Source of the DNA: Amphibiibacter pelophylacis
Lineage (GTDB): Bacteria; Pseudomonadota; Gammaproteobacteria; Burkholderiales; Burkholderiaceae_C
Length of the DNA: 64,000 nucleotides
NCBI RefSeq assembly: GCF_037688875.1
Contig: NZ_JAWDIE010000015.1
Span: 1 to 64,000, forward strand
Reading direction: 5' to 3'
This document shows, piece after piece, positions 10,801 to 18,500 of the stretch (position 1 is the stretch's first letter; each line of letters begins with the position of its first letter). Position numbers and translations under genes: made by a program. The notes beneath the pieces were generated by a model. The model ran no database searches. It saw nothing but the letters and a program-made list of their open reading frames with translations, and had not been told where the DNA came from.

Positions 10801-12141
10801 CTGACGCTGACCCTGGGGGGTGTCAACGCCACGGGCACCATTCTGGACAACGACGGCGCAGCCATTCCTCCCGCCATCATCGGTACGGTGCAGGAAAGCA
10901 GCAGCTCGGGAATCACCACGGGAGAGACCACCACCACAGGCGAGTCTGGCACCATCTCAAATCCCTTTGGTGATCTGACCGGTCTGTTTGATGATCCGGG
11001 CCAGGCCGCTGGCCAGTTGCCCCTGGACACCACGGTCAAGGGTGTCAGCCCCTCTGACACGTTTGCGCCGCAGGCTTCTGCCGGATTCGTGCAGAACGTT
11101 CTGGGTGAATGGTCGGCCTTGGGCACCTACGGCACGCTGACCGTGGATGCCGACGGCAAATGGGCTTACGTCCTCGACCAGAACCTGGCCACGACGCAGG
11201 CGCTGGTCGCCGGGCAGACCGTGAACGACAGCTTTGTGGTCCGCGACGGTAACGGCAACGATCGCACCGTGGAGATTTCGGTGCTCGGCGCCAACGATTC
11301 GCCTGTGGGCAATGTTGACCACGCTGAGCTGGTGGGTGCGAATGGCGGGCTTCCCGCAATCGGAACCAGTATCTCGGGCAATGTGCTGACCAACGATTAC
11401 GATTACGACAAGGGTGACACCCTGGCCGTCAGCGGCATCAAGAACACCCAGCTGGCCACTGCGGATGTCGGTCAGCGCCTGGACGGGGCTTTTGGTCACC
11501 TGGTGATCGACGCTGACGGTCATTACACCTACACCCTGGACCGCCAGCCCAGCGTCAATTCCAGCGGCGTTGCCAGCACCCCGGAAACGTTCACTTACAC
11601 GGTGACGGATGGCCATCTGGACGCTGACGGCAAGCCCGTGCAGACAGAAGTGCAGCTGATCATCCACTTCAATGACACCAGTAACTTCACCGTGGTTCAG
11701 GACGTGCCTGCGGGCGATCAGACCCTGTTTGCCAGCGCTGCGGTCCACAATGAGTTCCAGTTCAGCCTGAGCGATCTGGCCATTGCTGCAGTGCCCGGCG
11801 ATCCGGTCCACATCTACACCGACACCGTGGTGGGTTTCCAGGCCCAGGCCGTGAACGGCAAGGCCGCCGATGTGCTCGACATGGCCGATCTGCTGCCCAG
11901 TGACAAGACCCAGCTGGACAAGTACCTGAACTTCTCGGTCGATGGCGAAGGCAGCACCACCGTGCACATCAGCAAGGATGGGGCCTTCACCACGCAGGGT
12001 ATGGACGCGGTGCACACCAATCAGAACGTTGTTCTGGAAGGCGTGAACCTGTTCGCCCTGCATGGTCTGACGCCCGGAACCACTGGTGCGGAACAGGCGC
12101 TGATCGATGACATGCTCAAGGACGGTTCGCTGAAGATCTGA
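7816..12141 (+). CDS. LapA-like type I-secreted adhesin B
   Basis: 1441 residues, no signal peptide. The start shares MSEICK.PTIS...KLAKAK with the next gene. Residues 105-135 resemble the end of a LapA retention module: GDGDAATAAGPRGGDPG followed by VRVER; TAAG is residues 108-111, matching the di-alanine site cut by LapG in LapA proteins. Then a Pro-Ala tract (about 173-189), two Ig-like domains (about 200-400), a Calx-beta-like domain, four 124-residue repeats, VCBS and tandem-95-like modules, and a VCA0849-type type I secretion C-terminus. No RTX nonapeptides are visible. GGAAAG sits 5 bases before the ATG. Inferred role: surface adhesin retained at the outer membrane and releasable by a periplasmic protease, which would have to be encoded elsewhere. 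Confidence 0.88.
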   Translation: MSEICKAPTISVRAVKAAAAAPAVHHAPGYSPRGRKLAKAKKPTRLLRKTTEAVVVADNCDPPVVADVAKILPLPPEAHDQAKHAAAVNDDLKDILAAVNRGDGDAATAAGPRGGDPGSSADGGFSPAVRVERATETAPTGNPGVSVPGGGVSLPPLSVLPTVTPPVTDLTPAPAPAPAPAPAPAPAPTTGIELAPVSNSGDSNSDKFTNVQKPVLEGTGEPGTNVLITVKDSAGHTIEYSAPVDANGNWVLDTATATAINNTSMPAGGLAEGTVSLHIVTTNAAGLSAEGDNTFIIDVTPPAPVLVIDPDSANPDKPVLVITGEPSRETTVTIKDAAGLDVVYKVSTDANGKATLDLSSATPVSGSIGNGLPHDEITYSAAQTDIAGNAGNGNLVVDPLVVDPSITNGTVGSTVTEGTPLTYSVMLSAASSAPQYLTLAIGAAGDTATVGQNYTTDLSFTNGVTFDATTGLLRVPAGVTSFAINVPTVDNNIVEPSETLTLVVGNANVVGTILDNDGPVVIGTLTPGGTDASGNLIPAEVVEGNPLAFTATLAKVSATASTFALDLTGVTATEGADYTKSFTFTNGVTYDAATGQVTVPAGVSSFTILVPTLDDSIVEPTETVKLTLGGVDVTGTILDNDGPAAIGTLTPGGTDASGNLIPAEVVEGNPLAFTATLAKISTTASTFALDLTGVTATEGADYTKSFTFTNGVTYDAATGQVTVPAGVSSFTILVPTLDDSIVEPTETVKLTLGGVDVTGTILDNDGPAAIGTLTPGGTDASGNLIPAEVVEGNPLAFTATLAKISTTASTFALDLTGVTATEGADYTKSFTFTNGVTYDAATGQVTVPAGVSSFTILVPTLDDSIVEPTETVKLTLGGVDVTGTILDNDGPAAIGTLTPGGTDASGNLIPAEVVEGNPLAFTATLAKVSATDSTFALDLTGVTATKGLDFTTDVTFTNGVTYNATTGQVTVPAGVSSFTILVPTLDDTLKEPTETLTLTLGGVNATGTILDNDGAAIPPAIIGTVQESSSSGITTGETTTTGESGTISNPFGDLTGLFDDPGQAAGQLPLDTTVKGVSPSDTFAPQASAGFVQNVLGEWSALGTYGTLTVDADGKWAYVLDQNLATTQALVAGQTVNDSFVVRDGNGNDRTVEISVLGANDSPVGNVDHAELVGANGGLPAIGTSISGNVLTNDYDYDKGDTLAVSGIKNTQLATADVGQRLDGAFGHLVIDADGHYTYTLDRQPSVNSSGVASTPETFTYTVTDGHLDADGKPVQTEVQLIIHFNDTSNFTVVQDVPAGDQTLFASAAVHNEFQFSLSDLAIAAVPGDPVHIYTDTVVGFQAQAVNGKAADVLDMADLLPSDKTQLDKYLNFSVDGEGSTTVHISKDGAFTTQGMDAVHTNQNVVLEGVNLFALHGLTPGTTGAEQALIDDMLKDGSLKI
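9379..10866 (+). repeat. Four tandem 372-base Calx-beta-like repeats in adhesin B
   Basis: The period is exactly 372 bases (124 residues): 9379-9750, 9751-10122, 10123-10494 and 10495-10866. Each unit runs from IGTLTPGGTDASGN to TGTILDNDGPAA. Copies 2 and 3 appear identical base for base, copy 1 differs at scattered positions and copy 4 diverges in its middle. This is a recent in-frame duplication that could vary in copy number by recombination or be miscounted by short-read assembly. Confidence 0.92.
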
Positions 12142-12588
12142 TTCTGAAAGGCGTGCAGTTACAGGTTGTCCCTGCGGCTGTGTCCGCATGGGCCTGCGCC
12201 TGGTACCGCAGGCGGCGAACCCAGCGGTGCACAATCTGAGACAGCCTGAGAAACTGTCGTCAAGTAATTGAAAAGCCTCGTGTTTATCACGGGGCTTTTT
12301 TTATGTCTGACCGGTCTGCTGACGATAGGGCCGTGCGCTTCGGGCCCTGTACAGCCTCGCTGGTCAGCGTGCACACCCGGGGTGATCCGAAAAAAATTGC
12401 ACTTTGACCTACGGTTTTCCACTCATGGGCCGATAACAGTCTGAATCTGTCAGGTCTTCAGGGCTTTTTCTGCCTTCCTCGCGCTCGCGCGACGTGCGAA
12501 AGTGCCCCGTCGGCCGATGACCCATCTTGGCCCTGCCGTGTCCGGCGGAGCGTCTGTCTGTCCCTTCGCGCCATCAAGAGAGAAGATC
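12142..12588 (+). other. 447-base gene-free gap between adhesins B and C
   Basis: No convincing gene is present. The gap holds a terminator at 12271-12303 and, after about 12395, AT-rich stretches (an A-run near 12399-12406) that may carry the adhesin C promoter; I could not find a well-spaced -35/-10 pair. AGAGAGAAG just before 12589 is a good ribosome site for the start shared with adhesin B. The reading frame is open back to 12502, but that extension has no counterpart in adhesin B. Confidence 0.6.
12271..12303 (+). terminator. Rho-independent terminator after adhesin B
   Basis: A 12-bp stem, AAAAGCCTCGTG against CACGGGGCTTTT with one T-G wobble, has a TTTAT loop and a run of seven T. It lies 130 bases after the adhesin B stop. 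Confidence 0.85.
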
Positions 12589-15500
12589 ATGAGCGAAATC
12601 TGCAAAGTCCCCACCATCAGCCTGAAAGCAGTCCAGGCGGCGGCCAGTGCCCCGGTGGTGCATCATCATGGCTTCAGTCCCAAGGGCGCGAAACTGGCCA
12701 AGGCCAAACGGGTGTCGCACGGCGGGCGCAAGAAAACCCAGCCCGTGGTGGTAGATGACGTCTGCGAGGTGCCGCCACTGCCCATGGCGGCGGCTGCCGT
12801 TCATCCGGACGTTGCGGCCAAACTGCCGCCGCTACCGGTCGAGCACCTGGCTGTCGCGCCCGCGAAAGGCGATGGCTCGCTGGACGATGTGCTGACCGCG
12901 CTGAACAAAGGCGACGCCGATGCCGCCACCGCTGCAGGTCTGCGGGGCGATCCGGGCGGCAGCGCCGACGGCGGTCTGGACGAAGGCCTGCGCGTCGCGC
13001 GGGTGGTTGAAAGCGCCCAGACGCCGCTGCCCGGCCAGACGCCGCTGAGCACGGCCGTGCCCGTGGTCGATCTGCCCGTGGGGCAGGGACCCGTCACGGT
13101 CCCGACAGGCGCCGGCGAGGCTGTTGTGCCGCCGCCGGCTGCACCCGTTCAGGGCACCGCTTTCGTTGACCTGGCCGACACCGCCACCAGCGACACGGGT
13201 GTGAGCGAGACCGACAATCTGACGCGCAACACCCGTCCCGTGCTGGAGGGCGAAGGCTCACCCGGCGGCACGGTGCTGGTCACCGTCACTTTCGACGTCA
13301 ACGGCGTGCCGCAGAACGTGGTTTACAAGGCTGCCGTGGATGCCGAGGGCCGCTGGTCCATCCCCATGGACAGCCAGGGGGCCGAATCCGGCACGCTGCC
13401 CGCGGGCGGCCTGCCCGATGGCGCGGTGGACCTGAAAGTGGTCTCCTTCGATGCCAGCGGCCAGCCGGCCGTGGACGAAAACGGCAATCCGCTGGAAGCT
13501 TATAACGGCTTCACCGTGGATACCGTGGCGCCTGTGATCAGCCTGACCCTGGACCCGGGCAGTAACCCGGATCAGCCCACGATACTGGTCAGCGTCACCG
13601 ACAGTGGCCGTGCCCTGCCGGGTGAAACCGTGGATGTGCAGCTCACCGACGCAGCGGGCCGGACGTGGACCTACCAGGTCACCGTCGGCGCTGACGGCAA
13701 AGGCGTGCTGGATCTGTCCACGCAGGCGCCCGTGGGCGGCGATCGCCCCGATCTGGCCCCTGGCGATTACCAGCTGACGCCCGAAACCGCCAGCGTCCAG
13801 GACGCGGCGGGCAACGAGGCGACGACGCAGGTGCTGACCATCGAGCGCGCGCCCGTGGTCGAGCCCGAAGGCGTCAGCGGCAGCCAGGGCCAGACGCAAG
13901 CCGAGGGCGATCCGCTGGTCTACACCATCAATCTGAGCAACCCCTCGCCCCGGCCGACGGTGCTGGATTTCGCCGTGGGCCAGCCCGGCGACACCGCCGA
14001 TGGCCTGGATTACAGCGGCAACATCAGCTTCAGCAACGGCGTCACGCGCAACCCGGACGGCAGCATCACCGTGCCGCCGGGCGTCACGTCCTTCACCGTC
14101 ACGGTGCCGACGCTGGCCGACAACGTCAGCGAAAACAGCGAGACTTTGACCCTGGTGGTCGGCAACCAGTCGGTGACCGGCACCATCACCGACACCACAG
14201 GCGCGCCCACCGTCGCCATTTCCGGCCCGGTCGATGTGAACGAGGCCGCTGGCACGATCACCTATACGATCAAGCTGAGCAACCCGGCGAGCACCGACGT
14301 GTCGGTGAAGTACGCGACCGCCGATGGCACGGCCAAAGCCGGTTCCGACTTCGAAGCCGCCAGCGGCACCGTCAGCTTCAAACCGGGCGAGACGGAAAAA
14401 ACCGTCACCGTCAAGATCACCAATGACGCTGTGTTCGAGGGCGCGGAGGATTATTCCGTCAAGCTCTCCGAGCCCGTCGGCGCGACGATCACGACGGGCA
14501 GCGTCACCACGACCATCAAGGACGACGGCACGGGCGAGATGCCCAATGGCGGAACTCCGTCTGATGATCGCCCCGTCATCGCGGCGATCAACAACGCGAC
14601 CGTCGCGGAAGGCCAGAACCTGGACTTCACCGTCCAGCTCAGCCAGACCAGCACCACGGCCACGACCGTGACGCTGACGCCGCAATCCGGCACGGCCGAC
14701 ATCACCAAGGACGTGGGCCCGGCGCAGGTCAGTTTCGACGGCGGCAAGACGTTTACGGCATTGACGGGCACGACTGTGTCCGTCCCGGCAGGGGCTGAGA
14801 GCTTCGTCGTCCGCTACGCGGCGCTCAAGGACAACATCTCCGAGCAGTCCGAGACCTTCACGCTCACCGCCAAGGCGCCGCAGGGCGATGCGCTTGTCGG
14901 CACCGGCACGATCACCGACGCCACGGGCGTCCCGACCGTCGCCATCTCGGGCCCGGCCGTGGTCAACGAAGCTGCGGGGACGATCACCTACACCGTCAAG
15001 CTGAGCAACCCTGCCAGCACCGACGTCTCCGTCAAGTACGCGACCGCCGATGACACGGCCAAAGCGGGCTCCGACTTCGAAGCCGCCAGCGGCACCGTCA
15101 GCTTCAAACCGGGCGAGACCGAGAAGACGGTCACCGTCAAGATCACCAACGATGCGGTGTTCGAGGGCGCGGAAGATTACTCGGTCAAGCTCTCCGAACC
15201 GGTCGGCGCGACGATCACGACGGGCAGCGTCACCACGACCATCAAGGACGACGGCACGGGCGAGATGCCCAACGGCGGAACTCCGTCCGATGATCGCCCC
15301 GTCATCGCGGCGATCAACAACGCGACGGTGGCCGAAGGGCAGAACCTGGACTTCACCGTCCAGCTGAGCCACTCCAGCACGACGCCGACCGTGGTCACGC
15401 TGACTCCGGCGTCTGGCACGGCCGACATCACGAAGGACGTGGGTCCGGCGCAGGTCAGTTTTGACGGCGGCAAGACGTTCACGGCGGTGACGGGCACGAC

Positions 15501-18500
15501 CGTATCCGTCCCGGCAGGGGCTGAGAGCTTCGTCGTGCGCTACGCGGCGCTGAAGGACAACATCTCCGAGCAGTCCGAGACCTTCACGCTCACCGCCAAA
15601 GCGCCGCAGGGCGAGGCGGTCGTCGGCACAGGCACGATCACCGACGCTACGGGCGTCCCGACCGTCGCCATCTCCGGCCCGGCCGTGGTCAACGAGGCCG
15701 CAGGCACGATCACCTACACCGTCAAGCTGAGCAACCCGGCGAGCACTGACGTGACCGTCAAGTACGCCACCGCTGACGGCACGGCCAAAGCAGGCAGCGA
15801 CTTCGAAGCCACCAGCGGCACGGTCAGCTTCAAACCGGGCGAGACCGAGAAGACGGTCACCGTCAAGATCACCAACGATGCGGTGTTCGAGGGCGCGGAG
15901 GATTATTCCGTCAAGCTCTCCGAACCGGTGGGTGCGACGATCACGACGGGTTCGGTCACGACCACGATCCGCGACGACGGCACGGGCGACATGCCCAACG
16001 GCGGAACTCCGTCCGACGACCGGCCCGTCATCGCGGCGATCAACAACGCGACGGCGGCCGAAGGCGGCAATATCGACTTCACCGTCAAGCTCAGCCAGAC
16101 CAGCACCACGGCAACGACCGTGACGCTGACGCCGCAATCGGGCAGCGCGGACATCACCAAAGATGTCGGCCCGGCGCAGGTCAGTTTCGACGGCGGCAAG
16201 ACGTTTACGGCCGTCAGCGGCAGCACGGTCAGCGTGCCTGCGGGCAGCGACAGCTTTGTCGTGCGCTACGCGGCGCTGAAGGACAACATCTCCGAGCAGT
16301 CCGAGACCTTCACGCTCACCGCCAAAGCGCCGCAGGGCGACGCGGTCGTCGGCACAGGCACCATCACTGACGCCACAGGCGTCCCGACCGTCGCCATCTC
16401 CGGCCCGGCCGTGGTCAACGAAGCTGCGGGCACCATCACCTACACCGTCAAGCTGAGCAACCCGGCGAGCACAGACGTGTCGGTGAAGTACGCCACGGCA
16501 GACGGCACGGCCAAAGCGGGCTCCGACTTCGAAGCCGCCAGCGGCACCGTCAGCTTCAAGCCGGGCGAGACCGAGAAAACCGTCACGGTGAAGATCACCA
16601 ACGATGCCGTGTTTGAGGGTGCGGAAGATTATTCCGTCAAGCTCTCCGAGCCCGTCGGAGCGACGATCACGACCGGCAGCGTCACCACGACCATCAAGGA
16701 CGACGGCACGGGCGAGATGCCCAACGGCGGAACTCCGTCCGACGACCGGCCCGTCATTGCGGCGATCAACAACGCGACGGTGGCTGAAGGCGCCAATATC
16801 GACTTCACCGTCAAGCTCAGCCAGACCAGTACGACGGCCACGACCGTGACGCTGACACCGCAATCGGGTAGCGCCGACATCACTAAGGACGTGGGCCCGG
16901 CGCAGGTCAGCTTCGACGGCGGCAAGACGTTCACGGCAGTGACGGGCACGACGGTGTCCGTCCCGGCAGGTGCGGACAGCTTCGTCGTGCGCTACGCGGC
17001 GCTGAAGGACAACATCTCCGAGCAGTCCGAGACCTTCACGATCACCGCCAAAGCGCCGCAGGGTGAAGCGGTCGTCGGCACAGCCACCATCACCGACGCC
17101 ACGGGCGTCCCGACCGTCGCCATCTCTGGCCCGGCCGTGGTCAACGAGGCGGCAGGTACGATCACCTACACCGTCAAGCTGAGCAACCCCGCCAGCACCG
17201 ATGTGTCGGTGAAGTACGCGACCGCCGACGGCACGGCCAAAGCGGGTTCCGATTTCGAAGCCGCTAGCGGCACCGTCAGCTTCACGCCCGGCGAGACCGA
17301 GAAAACCGTCACGGTGAAGATCACCAACGATGCCGTGTTTGAGGGTGCGGAAGATTATTCCGTCAAGCTCTCCGAGCCCGTCGGAGCGACGATCACGACC
17401 GGCAGCGTCACCACGACCATCAAGGACGACGGCACGGGCGAGATGCCCAACGGCGGAACTCCGTCCGACGACCGGCCTGTCATCGCGGCCATCAACAACG
17501 CGACCGTCGCGGAAGGCCAGAACCTGGACTTCACCGTCCAGCTGAGCCACTCCAGCACGACGCCGACCGTGGTCACGCTGACTCCGGCGTCTGGCACGGC
17601 CGACATCACGAAGGACGTGGGCCCAGCGCAGGTCAGCTTCGACGGTGGCAAGACGTTCACGGCCGTCAGCGGCAGCACGGTCAGCGTGCCTGCGGGTGCG
17701 GACAGCTTCGTTGTGCGCTACGCCAGCATCAACGATGGCCTGAAAGAGCCCACGGAAAGCTTCACCCTCAGCGCCAAAACCGCGCTGGGTGCGGCCGTGA
17801 CCGGCACGGGCACCATCACGGACAACGACGGTGCTGCCGTGCCGCTGCAGAATCTGGGCACGGTCATCGAGGAGGCCAGCAACGGCATCATCACGGGCCA
17901 GAGCACCACCGCGGGCAATTCGGGTTCGCTGCAGATTGATTTCGGCCAGCTCTTCAACGCCGATCCGGGCGTGCCTGTGGTCGAGGGCAGACTGTCGGCC
18001 GACAGCAGCATCAATGCGGCCTCCGCCCCGGCCAGCGCCTTTGTGGCGCAGACCGCGCAGGGCACCTACGGCACCTTCACGCTGCAGGCCAGTGGCGCCT
18101 GGAAGTACGAGCTGAACAACGCGCTGCCCGCCACGCAGGCCCTGAAAAACGGTGACGCGCCGCTGGAAACCTTCAAGGTCATGGACGGCTACGGCAACGA
18201 ACGCACCGTCACCGTCACCGTGGAAGGCCGCGACGATGCACCCAACACCACCACCGATTACAGCTACCTGCTGCCCACCGACGGCACCTGGGTGCCCACC
18301 ATCGGAACCACGACGGCAGGCAATGCCCTGGCCAACGACAGCGATGTCGAAGGCGACAAGCTCACCGTGGTCGGCCTGCGCAACACGCAGCTCAAGGAGG
18401 GCCAGGTTGGCACGGCGCTGGAAGGCGCTTTCGGCAAGCTGACCATCCAGGCCGACGGCAGCTACACCTACGAGCTGCAGCGCACGCCCAATCTGGACGA

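Noticed and set aside
12404..12437. TTGACC/GATAAC as an adhesin C promoter
   Set aside because: The spacing of 22 bases is too long for a sigma-70 promoter.
12502..12588. Upstream ATG extending adhesin C by 29 residues
   Set aside because: The extension has no counterpart in adhesin B, whereas MSEICK at 12589 matches exactly and has a ribosome site.
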